Below, piece by piece: positions 21,565-31,719 of a stretch of DNA of 40,318 nucleotides. Source of the DNA: Gemmobacter sp. (lineage in GTDB: Bacteria > Pseudomonadota > Alphaproteobacteria > Rhodobacterales > Rhodobacteraceae); NCBI GenBank assembly GCA_030683915.1, contig JAUXPG010000156.1, positions 1 to 40,318 of the forward strand, given 5' to 3'. Position 1 is the first letter of the stretch. Each line of letters opens with the position of its first letter. The notes beneath the pieces are model-generated. The model saw only the letters and a program-made list of their open reading frames with translations. It ran no database searches and had not been told where the DNA came from. The translations under genes were made by a program, and so were the position numbers.

Positions 21565-21622
21565 GACGTCGGCTCCCCTGTTCGTTTGCTGCGGCAAGAC
21601 TTAGCCGATCTGCCGGGCCCTG

Positions 21623-22678
21623 TCACGGCCCCGTTTGCACGCCGCACGCCTGCCACAGCCACGCACCGTCCGGCCCGCGTTCACGCGTGGCCTCACCGCG
21701 CCGGAGCAGATGGTTCAGGTGCGCCACCGATTCCACCAGACCCATGCCAAAGGTATCGCCGGGCAACTCGCGCCCGAACAGCGGCACAAAACACTGCGCC
21801 GCCGTGCGCGGCTGGGCCAGATGCACCCGCAACCGGCCCAACGCGCCGTGGTGGTTGTCCACCATCTGCCGCAGCCGGAACGGCAGCCCGCGGAACGGCA
21901 GCTTGTGCCCCGGCAGCACCAGATGGCTGGCCTTGGCATGGCGTGCCATCCGTTCACAGGCCGCGATCCATTCCGCCAGCGGGTCGGCATCCGGCTCGGT
22001 CGCATAAACCCCGATGTTGGCCGAAATGCCCGGCAACAACTGGTCCCCCCCGATCACCAGATCGCCGCCCACCTCCCAGAAGGTCGCATGTTCGGGCGCG
22101 TGGCCATCGCCCATCCGCACGACCCAGTCGCGCCCGCCCATCCGAATCGTCTGCCCCTCGACGATCCGGGTATAGCCCAGCGGCAGCGGCACCTGCGTGT
22201 CGGCGGCGTTATAGGGCCGCTCGCCCGCACGCCGCGCCAGCATGTCAGGCGGCATCCCCGCCGCCCGCCAGAACGCCAGCTGCTCGGGCGGCGGCACCGG
22301 CTGCACGTCCAGCGCCAGCATCCGGGCATACAGCCACGCCGTCCGCGTCGTCACCAGTTCGGCACCCTGATCCTGAAACCAGCCCGCCAGCCCGATATGG
22401 TCGGGATGGTGATGCGTCACCACGACCCGGCGCACCGGACGAAACGCCAGCGGCCCGGCCAACAGCGCATCCCACACCGCGCGCGCCTTCTTGGTGGCAA
22501 AGCCGGTGTCCACGATGGTCCAGCCATCCCCATCGTCCAGCGCATAGACATTCACATGGTCCAGCGCCATCGGCAGCGGCAGGCGCATCCACAGCACCCC
22601 CTCCGCCACCTCGACCGCGACACCGGGCGCCGGCGATTCGGGATGCGGGAACCTGATCTGCGCCGCTCCGGTATCCAT
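21623..22678 (-). CDS. MBL-fold metallo-hydrolase
   Basis: VVVTHHHPDHIGLAGWFQDQGAEL; GDGHAPEHATFWEVGGDLVIGGDQLLPGIS. Confidence 0.92.
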   Translation of the reverse strand: MDTGAAQIRFPHPESPAPGVAVEVAEGVLWMRLPLPMALDHVNVYALDDGDGWTIVDTGFATKKARAVWDALLAGPLAFRPVRRVVVTHHHPDHIGLAGWFQDQGAELVTTRTAWLYARMLALDVQPVPPPEQLAFWRAAGMPPDMLARRAGERPYNAADTQVPLPLGYTRIVEGQTIRMGGRDWVVRMGDGHAPEHATFWEVGGDLVIGGDQLLPGISANIGVYATEPDADPLAEWIAACERMARHAKASHLVLPGHKLPFRGLPFRLRQMVDNHHGALGRLRVHLAQPRTAAQCFVPLFGRELPGDTFGMGLVESVAHLNHLLRRGEATRERGPDGAWLWQACGVQTGP

Positions 22679-24390
22679 CACGCGGCCAGATCGTCGGGGG
22701 ACAGGTCATAAAGCGCCCCGGCCCCCTCGCGCGCTTCGGCCAACAGCCCCGGCTGCCGCGTCAACACCCGCCGCACGAACACCCGCGCCAAAGCCGTGCG
22801 CGGCCCCTTGCCGCCCTCGGCCACCGCCGCGCGCAAATGGAAATGCGCCCCCAGCACCAGCGCGAACGCCTGAAGGAACGCCACCGCCCCGGCATAGCGG
22901 TCCTTCAGCGACTGGCCCACCGCCGTCTCCACCGCCTCGCGCATCGCCTCGGCGGCGGTCCACACATCGCCCGCCAGATCGGGCATCTGCGCCCGCGCCG
23001 CCTCGGCCCCGTCCTGCACCTCCTGCAACATCCGGAACGCCGCCTCGCCGTTGTCGATCATCTTGCGGCCCACCAGATCCATCGCCTGAATCCCGTTGGT
23101 GCCTTCATAAATCGCCGTCACCCGCACGTCGCGCAGATACTGCGCCGCGCCGGTCTCCTCGATGAACCCCATCCCGCCATGCACCTGAATGCCCATGGAG
23201 GCGACCGCGATTCCCGTCTCGGTGCCATAGGCCTTGGTGATCGGCGTCAGCAAGGCCGCCCGCGTCGCCCACTCCTCGTCCCCCGTCGCCCGCGCCATGT
23301 CGAGCGCAACCGCATTCGCCAGCGCGATCGCCCGTGCGGCAAAGGTCTCGGCCTTCATCACGGCCAGCATCCGCCGCACATCCGGGTGGTCGATGATCGT
23401 GCCGGTATCCCCCGCCATCGGGCGGCCCTGCTTGCGGTCCAGCGCATAGGCCAGGGCATGCTGATACGCCCCCTCGGCGACCCCGATGCCCTGCACCCCC
23501 ACCCCCAGCCGGGCGTTGTTCATCATGGTGAACATCGCCGCCATCCCCCGATGCGGCCCGCCGATCAGCCAACCCGTCGCGCCATCATACTGCATCACCG
23601 CCGTCGGGCTGCCATGCAGGCCCATCTTGTGCTCCAGACTGACCACCTTCAGGCTGTTGGCCCGCCCCGGATTGCCTTCGGCATCGGGAATGTACTTCGG
23701 CACCATGAACAGGCTGATGCCCTTGGTCCCCTCCCCGCCGTCAGGCAGCCGCGCCAACACCAGATGGCAGACGTTGCCGGAAAAATCGTTGTCGCCCCAA
23801 CTGATGTAGATCTTCTGTCCGGTGATCGCATGGCTGCCATCGCCGTTGTCCTCGGCCCTTGTGCGCAAGGCCCCCACGTCGCTGCCCGCCTGCGGCTCGG
23901 TCAGGTTCATCGTGCCGCACCACTCCCCCGAAATCAGCTTTGGCAGATAAAGCGCCCTCATCCAGTCGGGCGCATGATGCTCCAGCGCCTCGATCTGGCC
24001 CTGCGTCATCAGCGGGTTCAGCTGCAACCCCAGACAGGCCGCGCTCATCATGTCGTTGACGCAGGTGGTCAGCGTCATCGGCAAACCCATGCCGCCATGC
24101 TCCACCGGGGCCGACAGGGCCACCCAGCCGCCCTCGGCGATCTGCTGATAGGCCTCGGCATAGCCGGGGCTCGTGCGCACCACGCCGTTTTCCAGCCGCG
24201 CGCCCTGCTGGTCGCCCGCCCGGTTCACCGGCGCCATCACATCCTCGCACAGCTTCCCGGCCCCGGCCAGAATCGCCTCGACCGTGTCGGGCGTCGCCTC
24301 GGCAAAGCGGTCGGTCGCGGCGACCTGACCAAACCCGACGACATGGTCCAGCAGAAAACGGAAATCGGCGACAGGGGCACGAAACGGCAT
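22678..24390 (-). CDS. Acyl-CoA dehydrogenase (C-terminal-extended type)
   Basis: MPFRAPVADFRFLLDHVVGFGQVAATDRFAEATPDTVEAILAGAGKL...MNLTEPQAGSDVGALRTRAEDNGDGSHAITGQKIYISWGDND...; start ATG 24390. Confidence 0.94.
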   Translation of the reverse strand: MPFRAPVADFRFLLDHVVGFGQVAATDRFAEATPDTVEAILAGAGKLCEDVMAPVNRAGDQQGARLENGVVRTSPGYAEAYQQIAEGGWVALSAPVEHGGMGLPMTLTTCVNDMMSAACLGLQLNPLMTQGQIEALEHHAPDWMRALYLPKLISGEWCGTMNLTEPQAGSDVGALRTRAEDNGDGSHAITGQKIYISWGDNDFSGNVCHLVLARLPDGGEGTKGISLFMVPKYIPDAEGNPGRANSLKVVSLEHKMGLHGSPTAVMQYDGATGWLIGGPHRGMAAMFTMMNNARLGVGVQGIGVAEGAYQHALAYALDRKQGRPMAGDTGTIIDHPDVRRMLAVMKAETFAARAIALANAVALDMARATGDEEWATRAALLTPITKAYGTETGIAVASMGIQVHGGMGFIEETGAAQYLRDVRVTAIYEGTNGIQAMDLVGRKMIDNGEAAFRMLQEVQDGAEAARAQMPDLAGDVWTAAEAMREAVETAVGQSLKDRYAGAVAFLQAFALVLGAHFHLRAAVAEGGKGPRTALARVFVRRVLTRQPGLLAEAREGAGALYDLSPDDLAA

Positions 24391-24502
24391 GGTTCCTCCG
24401 GGGTGGCTGGCGCCTTGCAGGCGCGGCCGCTCTGTGGCACGGGACTTTTGCGGCAATGTTACCGGCCCGCCGCGCCCCTGCAACCGATACGCCGCGTCAA
24501 AC

Positions 24503-25456
24503 ATGCACGACACGCTCCATTTGGCCCCCGATTCGGCGGGCATCGCCCGCGCGGCGGCCCTCCTGCGCGCAGGCGGGCTGGTGGCGTTTCCCACCGAAAC
24601 GGTCTATGGGCTTGGCGGCGATGCCACCTGCGATGCCGCTGTCGCGGGCATCTACGCGGCCAAAGGGCGGCCGTCGCACAACCCGCTCATCGTGCACGTC
24701 CCCGACCTTGCAGCCGCCGAACGCCTTGCGGTGTTCGACGATCAGGCGCGCGCGCTGGCCGCAGCCTTCTGGCCCGGCCCGCTCACCCTCGTGCTGCCCC
24801 TGCGCACCGACGCGGGCCTGTCACCCCGCATCACCGCCGGCCACACCCGCGTGGCGCTCCGCGTGCCCGCGCACCCGCTGGCGCAACACCTGCTGCGCGC
24901 CTGTGCGCGCCCCCTCGCCGGCCCCTCGGCCAACCCCTCGGGCAAGATCAGCCCGACCACGGCGGCCCATGTGCTGCACGGGCTCTCGGGCCGCATCGCG
25001 GCGGTGCTGGATGGCGGGCCCTGCACGGTGGGGGTGGAATCCACCATCCTCGCCCCCGGCACCCCGCCCGCCCTGCTGCGCCCCGGCGGCATCTCCGCCG
25101 AGGATATCGCCCGCGTGCTGGGCACCCTGCCCGCCCGCGCCGCCGATACGCCCAACCCTGTCGCGCCCGGTCAACTCGCCTCGCATTACGCCCCGGACGC
25201 GGCGTTGCGTCTGAACGTCACCGCGCCGCTGCCGGGCGAACTCTGGGTCGGCTTCGGCCCCTGCCCCGGCGCCGCGCTCTCGCTCTCGGAAACCGGCGAT
25301 CTGGCACAGGCCGCCGCGCGCCTGTTTGCCACCCTGCGCGAAGCCGACCGCCGCGCCGGCCCCGCAGGCCGCATCGCGGTCGCGCCGGTCCCGCACCGGG
25401 GCCTTGGCCTCGCCATCAACGACCGCCTTGCCCGCGCTGCCGCGCCCCGTCCCTGA
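24503..25456 (+). CDS. L-threonylcarbamoyladenylate synthase (Sua5/YwlC family)
   Basis: LLRAGGLVAFPTETVYGLGGDATCDAAVAGIYAAKGRPSHNPLIVHV...GPSANPSGKISPTTAAHV... Confidence 0.94.
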   Translation: MHDTLHLAPDSAGIARAAALLRAGGLVAFPTETVYGLGGDATCDAAVAGIYAAKGRPSHNPLIVHVPDLAAAERLAVFDDQARALAAAFWPGPLTLVLPLRTDAGLSPRITAGHTRVALRVPAHPLAQHLLRACARPLAGPSANPSGKISPTTAAHVLHGLSGRIAAVLDGGPCTVGVESTILAPGTPPALLRPGGISAEDIARVLGTLPARAADTPNPVAPGQLASHYAPDAALRLNVTAPLPGELWVGFGPCPGAALSLSETGDLAQAAARLFATLREADRRAGPAGRIAVAPVPHRGLGLAINDRLARAAAPRP

Positions 25457-25482
25457 CACCCCGCCTGCGGCTTCGCTTCGAT

Positions 25483-25536
25483 CCAAATATCCCGGGGGTG
25501 AATTGGCCGCAGGCCAAGAGGGGGCAGCGCCCCCTC
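25483..25536 (+). repeat. Copy B of the dispersed intergenic palindromic element
   Basis: CCAAATATCCCGGGGGTGAATTGGCCGCAGGCCAAGAGGGGGCAGCGCCCCCTC; two internal hairpins (TTGGCC-gca-GGCCAA, GAGGGGG-cagcg-CCCCCTC); shares blocks with 7296-7340. Confidence 0.65.
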
Positions 25537-25619
25537 CGGTCCCGCCCGAACGTCGGGCCAAACCCTTGCCAAACCGTTAATTCGGCGGGACAAGCCCTTG
25601 CTATCCAAGGACCGCGATT

Positions 25620-25638
25620 CTGTCCCTCGAAGGGACAG
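25620..25638 (-). terminator. Candidate terminator of the yidC-MOSC-engB operon (CTGTCCCTTCGAGGGACAG)
   Basis: Perfect stem with TTCG loop directly after the engB stop; no clear U tract. Confidence 0.5.
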
Positions 25639-25641
25639 CCC

Positions 25642-26292
25642 TCAGGTCAGCCCGGCGATGATCGCGCGCAGCGTCGCCAGCCCTTCGCCTTTTTCCGAAC
25701 TGGTGACCACAATCTCGGGGTAAGCCGCCGGATGCTTGGTCAGCGCCGCCTTCACCTGCGCGATATTGGCCTCCCGCGTCTCGCGGTTCACCTTGTCGGC
25801 CTTGGTCAGCACCACCTGAAACGTCACCGCCGCGCGGTCCAGCATGGTCAGGATGTCCTCGTCCACCGCCTTGATCCCGTGCCGCATGTCCACCAGCACA
25901 AAGGCCCGCCGCAGGGTCGCGCGCCCCTGCAGATACTGCTTCAACAAGGCCTGCCACTTCGCCACCACCGCCACCGGCGCCTCGGCAAAGCCATAGCCGG
26001 GCAGGTCGACCAGATACCGCGCCTCGCCCAGATTGAAGAAGTTGATCTCCTGTGTCCGCCCCGGCGTGTTCGACGCCCGCGCCAGATTCTTGCGCCCGGT
26101 CAGCGCATTGATCAGGCTCGACTTGCCCACGTTCGACCGTCCGGCAAAACAGATCTCCACCCGGTCGCCCGGCGGCAGGCCAGACATGGCAACCACGCCC
26201 TTCACGAACTCCACCGGCCCGGCGAACAGCAGGCGCCCGACCTCGCGCGCATCCTCATCGGGTTCCGGCGCCAACGTAAATACCAGGCTCAT
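25642..26292 (-). CDS. engB: Ribosome biogenesis GTP-binding protein YihA/YsxC/EngB
   Basis: GRSNVGKSSLINALTGRKNLARASNTPGRTQEINFF...DLPGYGFA...VLTKADKV. Confidence 0.96.
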   Translation of the reverse strand: MSLVFTLAPEPDEDAREVGRLLFAGPVEFVKGVVAMSGLPPGDRVEICFAGRSNVGKSSLINALTGRKNLARASNTPGRTQEINFFNLGEARYLVDLPGYGFAEAPVAVVAKWQALLKQYLQGRATLRRAFVLVDMRHGIKAVDEDILTMLDRAAVTFQVVLTKADKVNRETREANIAQVKAALTKHPAAYPEIVVTSSEKGEGLATLRAIIAGLT

Positions 26293-27038
26293 GTCTGCAC
26301 CTCATCCCCAAGGGCAACCTGCCCGTCTGTGATCACCTCGGCGTAGACACCGAAATCCGTATGGTCCCAGCCCGCCTCCAGCGCGGCCAGCGTATCGGCA
26401 TCGACCCGCCCGGTGGCCGGGTTCACCGTGGTCGCGCGGCACCGCCCGATCCGTTCGCGCACCCGCAGGCGCACGTCCCCGACCGTGATCTCACGGCCGA
26501 TCAGATCGAACTCCTCCCACGGCGCCCATCCGCCCACCCACAGGTTGCCCCGGAAGCGGTGCGGCGACAAGTCCACGCCCATCCGCTGCGACACCACCTT
26601 GAGCGTGGTCAGCGACAGCACCGAAACCGAGGGCCACGGGCTGTCGGTCAGCGCCTGCGATGCCGTGACCATGCGTGCAGGCGCCGCGCGATCAGGCGGA
26701 TTCAACGGGCGCAGCCAGTCCACCGCACGCGCCATCCCGGCCTCGTCGCCCAGGCGAAAGGTCACCTCGCCCTGCGCCGGGTGGCGCAGGGTCAGGGTGC
26801 CCGTCGCCTCGTCCAGCCGGCTTTCCAGCGCCATCAACTCCGGCGCCTTGGCCCCGCGCGCGAAATTCACGCAGGCGCTCCAGCCGCCACCCGCGTCCAG
26901 CCGCGCGGCCTCGTGCGCCACGGCCCAGACCCGGTCCCACGGCATCGCCTGCCCCGCCAAAAGCCGAACGGACGCGAGGTCTTCGCGTCCGTGGCCTTTC
27001 AGCGGGTGCCGGCAGATCAGCGCCAGCCGTGCTGTCAT
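26289..27038 (-). CDS. MOSC domain-containing protein
   Basis: MTARLALICRHPLKGHGREDLASVRLLAGQAMPWDRVWAVAH...HRFRGNLWVGGWAPWEEFDLIGREITVGDVRLRVRERIGRCRATTVNPATG; conserved neighbour of yidC/engB. Confidence 0.9.
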   Translation of the reverse strand: MTARLALICRHPLKGHGREDLASVRLLAGQAMPWDRVWAVAHEAARLDAGGGWSACVNFARGAKAPELMALESRLDEATGTLTLRHPAQGEVTFRLGDEAGMARAVDWLRPLNPPDRAAPARMVTASQALTDSPWPSVSVLSLTTLKVVSQRMGVDLSPHRFRGNLWVGGWAPWEEFDLIGREITVGDVRLRVRERIGRCRATTVNPATGRVDADTLAALEAGWDHTDFGVYAEVITDGQVALGDEVQT

Positions 27039-28918
27039 TTCTTCTTCGCCTTCTCCGCCGGCGGCTTGGCCTTGTCCGACACCACCGCGACGGGCTTGCG
27101 CTTCAGCCCGGACTTGATGTTGCCAAAGATGTCCGGCTTGTGCCCGTGGCTTCGCATGATCGCGTATTGCTGGACAAAGGTGATGACGTTGTTGGTGATC
27201 CAGTAGAACACCAGACCGCTGGCGAACCCGCCAAGGATGAACATGAACACCCACGGCATCCAGGCAAAGATCTGCGCCTGCATCGGATCGGTCGGCGCCG
27301 GGTTCAGCTTTTGCTGCAACCACATCGAGATGCCCAGCATGATGGGCAGGATGCCGATGAAGATCAGCGCCAGCAGGCTGCCCTGCTCGGGCGGGGCCCA
27401 GGGCAGCAGGCCGAACAGGTTGAAGATCGAGGTGGGGTCCGGCATCGACAGGTCGCGGAACACGCCAAAGAACGGGGCATGGCGCAATTCGATCGTGACG
27501 AAGATCACCTTGTAGAGCGAAAAGAAGATCGGAATCTGGATCAGGATCGGCAGGCACCCGGCGGCCGGGTTCACCTTCTTTTCCCGATAGAGCTTCATCA
27601 TCTCCATCTGCATCTTCTGGCGGTCGTCGCCCACGCGTTCCTTCAGCGCCTCCATCTCGGGCTGAAGTTCCTTCATCCGCGCCATGCTGACGTAGGATTT
27701 ATAGGCCAGCGGCAGCACCAGCGCCTTGAGGATGAAGGTCAGCGCGATGATGGCCCAGCCCATGTTGCCGATCACGGCATTCAGCCAGTGCAGCAGCGCA
27801 AAGATCGGCTTGGTCAGGAAAAAGAACCAACCCCAGTCGATGGCATCGATGAAACCGGGCACCGGCGCGATGGCGGGGTTGACCTGTTCGCCAAACAACC
27901 GCGATACAAAGCCCGGCGCGTTTTCATAGGCGCGGATGGTCTGCCATTCCTTCGCCCCGGCAAACAGACGGCTTTCCACGCTGGCGGTTTCGCCCGGCGC
28001 CACGGTCATCGCGGCCATCCGTGCTTCGGTCTGCCAGACGTCGCGGCTGGGGAAGTATTTTTGCACCGCTGCAAAGGGCTGCCCCGCGGCAGGGATCAGC
28101 GTGGTCATCCAGTATTTGTCGCCAAAGCCCAGCCAACCCGCCCCGGTGACCGGGGTCGTGACCATCGGCACGCCTTCGGTGGGCGAAACCGGCTCGTCCT
28201 TCAGGTCGTCATACTTGGCTTCCAGCAACACGCCGTCCGCCATCTGGATGATGCCTTCGTGGCTGATGAAGAAGTTTTCCAGATCGGGCGGCATGCCGTG
28301 GCGGGCCACAAGACCATAGGGCGCGAGCCGCACAGGCTCGGCCCCGGCATTGACGACAGACTGGGTGACCGTGAACATGAAATCGGCATCAACCGAGATC
28401 ACGCGGCGGAACGTCAGGCCCTTGCCATTGTCCCACGCCAGCGTGACCGGCTTGCCCGGCGCGAGGACATCGCCACTTTCGACAGCCCATGTGGTGTTTG
28501 CGCCCGGCACGTCCTCTTGCGCGAGCGTGCCACCGGGGGCCCAGCCGTAGATCGCGTAATACGCGTTCGGCCCGCCCATCGGACGCAGCAGCCGCACGAT
28601 GTTGGCATCCGGCGCCGTGGTCTGGCGGTAATCCTTGAGCGACAGGTCATCCAGACGGCCACCCGTCAGCGCGATGGACCCGACCAGACGCGGCGTATCG
28701 ACCACCAGACGCGCCGATTCGGGCGCGGCCTCGGCCGTGCCGGGCTGGGCGGTCGTCGGCCCGGCCACTCCGGGCGGGGCAGTGCCCTCGACCTGTGCGG
28801 CGACGGGCGCGTTGGGGTCAACCACCGGCTGCGGCGGCGGGAACATCACGAACCACACGAGGATCACGAGGAAACTCAGCGCCGTCGCGAGTATGAGGTT
28901 CTTGTTCTGATCTTCCAT
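27035..28918 (-). CDS. yidC: Membrane protein insertase YidC
   Basis: MEDQNKNLILATALSFLVILVWFVMFPPPQP...; C-terminal Oxa1-like region ...YREKKVNPAAGCLPILIQIPIFFSLYKVIFVTIELRHAPFFG... Confidence 0.97.
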   Translation of the reverse strand: MEDQNKNLILATALSFLVILVWFVMFPPPQPVVDPNAPVAAQVEGTAPPGVAGPTTAQPGTAEAAPESARLVVDTPRLVGSIALTGGRLDDLSLKDYRQTTAPDANIVRLLRPMGGPNAYYAIYGWAPGGTLAQEDVPGANTTWAVESGDVLAPGKPVTLAWDNGKGLTFRRVISVDADFMFTVTQSVVNAGAEPVRLAPYGLVARHGMPPDLENFFISHEGIIQMADGVLLEAKYDDLKDEPVSPTEGVPMVTTPVTGAGWLGFGDKYWMTTLIPAAGQPFAAVQKYFPSRDVWQTEARMAAMTVAPGETASVESRLFAGAKEWQTIRAYENAPGFVSRLFGEQVNPAIAPVPGFIDAIDWGWFFFLTKPIFALLHWLNAVIGNMGWAIIALTFILKALVLPLAYKSYVSMARMKELQPEMEALKERVGDDRQKMQMEMMKLYREKKVNPAAGCLPILIQIPIFFSLYKVIFVTIELRHAPFFGVFRDLSMPDPTSIFNLFGLLPWAPPEQGSLLALIFIGILPIMLGISMWLQQKLNPAPTDPMQAQIFAWMPWVFMFILGGFASGLVFYWITNNVITFVQQYAIMRSHGHKPDIFGNIKSGLKRKPVAVVSDKAKPPAEKAKKK

Positions 28919-29072
28919 GATCGGGGTGTCACCTGCCGTTTCGGTCACCGGGGTTCAACAGAACGGGGGGGGAAAGGTCAAGCACAATTGGCGCGCACCC
29001 CGGTCGCAACCGGAACTATCGCGCCACCGTCGCGGCCCCTGCACGACCCGCTGGTTCAGGAACGGTCCAACA

Positions 29073-29091
29073 GGGCGCGAAACCCGCGCCC
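29073..29091 (-). terminator. Candidate ubiG terminator hairpin GGGCGCG-aaacc-CGCGCCC (plus-strand text)
   Basis: Perfect 7-bp stem 9 nt past ubiG stop; no U tract. Confidence 0.4.
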
Positions 29092-29099
29092 CGGAGCCT

Positions 29100-29846
29100 T
29101 CAGCCCGCCCGCCGCAGGCTGGTGGTGGCGTAGTTCACCGACAGGTCACGGTCCGACAGGCGCCATGACCAGCTGATCGGATTGAACACCATGCCCTTGC
29201 GATCCACCGGGTCAAAGCCTGCGCGCACCAGCAGGTCGCGCAGTTCGTCGGGTGTGATGAACTTGCGCCAATCATGCGTGCCCTTGGGGAGCCAGCGCAT
29301 CACATGCTCGGCGCCGACAATCGCCATCAGCCAGCTTTTCGGGTTGCGGTTGAGCGTTGAGCAGACCATCAGGCCGCCCGGCTTCAACAAGTCGTGACAG
29401 GCGGTCAGATAGGCCAGCGGATCGGCCACATGCTCCACCACCTCCATGTTCAGCACCACGTCGAACCGTTCGCCCGCCGCCGCCATGGCTTCGGCGGTGG
29501 TGTGGCGATAGTCGATGGCAAGGCCCGATTGCGCCGCATGGATCTGCGCCACCGGAATGTTGCGCGCCGCCGCATCGGCGCCCACCACGTCGGCACCCAG
29601 CCGCGCCATCGGTTCGCTCAGCAACCCGCCGCCGCAGCCGATGTCCAGCAGCCGCAGGCCGGCAAACGGGCGGTCGGATTTCAGGTCTCGCCCGAATTCG
29701 GCGGCAATCTGGGTGCAGATGTAATCCAGCCGGCAGGGATTGAGCATGTGCAACGGTTTGAACTTGCCCGACGGGTCCCACCATTCGGCCGCCATCGCCT
29801 CGAACTTGGCAACCTCGGCGGGGTCAACGGTATTCATGGTGGTCAT
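29100..29846 (-). CDS. ubiG: Bifunctional 2-polyprenyl-6-hydroxyphenol methylase / 3-demethylubiquinol 3-O-methyltransferase
   Basis: [43 protein letters not shown]...[32 protein letters not shown]... Confidence 0.96.
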   Translation of the reverse strand: MTTMNTVDPAEVAKFEAMAAEWWDPSGKFKPLHMLNPCRLDYICTQIAAEFGRDLKSDRPFAGLRLLDIGCGGGLLSEPMARLGADVVGADAAARNIPVAQIHAAQSGLAIDYRHTTAEAMAAAGERFDVVLNMEVVEHVADPLAYLTACHDLLKPGGLMVCSTLNRNPKSWLMAIVGAEHVMRWLPKGTHDWRKFITPDELRDLLVRAGFDPVDRKGMVFNPISWSWRLSDRDLSVNYATTSLRRAG

Positions 29847-29908
29847 GCGTTCCTCCTTGCGGTGCGCGGTTCGACGGGGCAGGCTTGCGGTGCTATATAA
29901 GGCAAACC

Positions 29909-30880
29909 ATGGACAGAACAGTCGGACACAGGCGCGCAGTCGATTACCTTTACCCGCCGGTCGAACCATTCGACCAGCGGGTGATCGACATGGGCGATGG
30001 TCATCGCGTCTATGTCGAACAATGCGGCAATCCGAAGGGGCGCCCGGTGGTGGTGGTCCATGGCGGGCCGGGCGGCGGATGCAGCCCGGCGATGCGGCGC
30101 TATTTCGACCCGCAGGCGTTCCGCATCGTGCTGTTCGACCAGCGCGGATGCGGTCGGTCGCGGCCGCATGCCTCGGTCGCGCACAACACGACGTGGCATC
30201 TGGTCGATGACATGGAAACCATCCGCGACACCCTCGGTATCGAAGACTGGGCGCTGTTCGGCGGCAGCTGGGGTGCCACGCTGGCGCTGATCTATGCCAT
30301 CCGCCACCCCGACCGGGTTTCGCACCTGATCTTGCGCGGGGTGTTCCTGATGACGCGGGCCGAGCTGGACTGGTTCTATGGCGGCGGCGCGGGCGCGTTC
30401 TTTCCCGAGGAATGGCGCCGCTTTGCCCACGCCGTGCCGGAGACGGAACGCGGCGACCTGATTGGCGCCTATCACCGCCGGCTGTTCTGCGGCGACATGG
30501 CGCAAGAGATGCACTTTGCCCGGCTGTGGTCGGGCTGGGAAAACGCGCTGGCCTCGATCGGGGCGGAGGGCATGGGCATGGACAGCCCCGGCGACTATGC
30601 CCGCGCCTTTGCCCGGCTGGAGAACCACTATTTCCGCAATGGCGGGTTTCTGGACCACGACGGCTGGATTCTGGCCAACCGCGCCCGCATCACCCACCTG
30701 CCCGCCACCATCGTACAGGGCCGGTACGACATGATCTGCCCGCCCGCCGCCGCGCACAGTCTGTCCGATGGCTGGCCGCTGGCCAGCCTGCGGATGATTC
30801 CGATGGCCGGGCACGCCTTGTCGGAACCGGGCATCACCGCTGAACTTGTGCGCGCGACCGACGCGCTCCGCCGCCTCTGA
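29909..30880 (+). CDS. pip: Proline iminopeptidase (alpha/beta hydrolase)
   Basis: [75 protein letters not shown]...[10 protein letters not shown]. Confidence 0.95.
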   Translation: MDRTVGHRRAVDYLYPPVEPFDQRVIDMGDGHRVYVEQCGNPKGRPVVVVHGGPGGGCSPAMRRYFDPQAFRIVLFDQRGCGRSRPHASVAHNTTWHLVDDMETIRDTLGIEDWALFGGSWGATLALIYAIRHPDRVSHLILRGVFLMTRAELDWFYGGGAGAFFPEEWRRFAHAVPETERGDLIGAYHRRLFCGDMAQEMHFARLWSGWENALASIGAEGMGMDSPGDYARAFARLENHYFRNGGFLDHDGWILANRARITHLPATIVQGRYDMICPPAAAHSLSDGWPLASLRMIPMAGHALSEPGITAELVRATDALRRL

Positions 30881-30903
30881 CCCCGATTCCCGACAGGACC
30901 ATC

Positions 30904-31596
30904 ATGTACGCCAAAGGCACCGTCCACTACCAACCGCTTCCGCTGCCCGACCGGGTGCGCCTGCCCGACGAGGCGGCGCTGGCCGCCGCGCAGGCGTTCC
31001 GCGCCCAGATGGCGCGCCGCCATTCGGTGCGCGACTTCCTGCCTGACCCGGTGCCCGAATCGGTGCTGACCGAATGCATCGCCGCCGCCGGGCTTGCGCC
31101 GTCGGGCGCGAATCACCAGCCGTGGCACTTTGCGCTGATCGGGGACCCCGCCATGAAGGCCCGGATCCGCGCCGCCGCCGAGGAGGAAGAGCGCGTGTTC
31201 TATTCGGGCGGGGGTGGCGACGAATGGCTGTCGGCGCTGGAACCCATCGGCACCGGGGTGGAAAAGCCGCACCTGACCACCGCGCCGTGGCTGATCGTGG
31301 TTTTCGCGCAGCGCTGGGGGCACACGGACGAAGGCACGCGTTACAAAAACTATTACGTCCCCGAAAGCGTGGGCATCGCCACCGGATTTCTGGTAACCGC
31401 GCTGCATCAGGCCGGGCTGGTGTGCCTGACCCACACCCCCAACCCGATGAAATTCCTCAATGGTCTGTGCGGGCGACCCGAATCGGAAAAGCCGGTGATG
31501 ATTCTGCCGGTGGGCCACGCGGCGCCCGAGGCGACGGTGCCTGCGGTGGCCAAGCGCAAGAAGCCGCTGGAGCAGATCCTCACCGTGTTCCGCTAG
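30904..31596 (+). CDS. Nitroreductase family protein
   Basis: RRHSVRDFLPDPVPESVLTECIAAAGLAPSGANHQPWHFALIGDP... Confidence 0.92.
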   Translation: MYAKGTVHYQPLPLPDRVRLPDEAALAAAQAFRAQMARRHSVRDFLPDPVPESVLTECIAAAGLAPSGANHQPWHFALIGDPAMKARIRAAAEEEERVFYSGGGGDEWLSALEPIGTGVEKPHLTTAPWLIVVFAQRWGHTDEGTRYKNYYVPESVGIATGFLVTALHQAGLVCLTHTPNPMKFLNGLCGRPESEKPVMILPVGHAAPEATVPAVAKRKKPLEQILTVFR

Positions 31597-31605
31597 GTGA
31601 AGTGG

Positions 31606-31679
31606 TCGGGGCGATAGGATTCGAACCTACGACCTACGGTACCCAAAACCGTCGCGCTACCAGACTGCGCTACGCCCCG
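31606..31679 (-). tRNA. tRNA-Pro (anticodon UGG)
   Basis: Minus strand CGGGGCGTAGCGCAGTCTGGTAGCGCGACGGTTTTGGGTACCGTAGGTCGTAGGTTCGAATCCTATCGCCCCGA; acceptor CGGGGCG/CGCCCCG, anticodon stem ACGGT/ACCGT with loop TTTGGGT, T-loop TTCGAAT. Confidence 0.95.
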
Positions 31680-31719
31680 ACTTTGGCCTGCTTAGCCGGT
31701 CCTGCGGGGGATGAAAAGG

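Noticed and set aside
22837-26346. 1169-aa plus-strand ORF
   Set aside because: Spans the acyl-CoA dehydrogenase (antisense), tsaC/ywlC (wrong frame) and engB (antisense); composition is arginine/proline/histidine-rich noise.
26675-29176. 833-aa plus-strand ORF
   Set aside because: Antisense shadow of MOSC and yidC.
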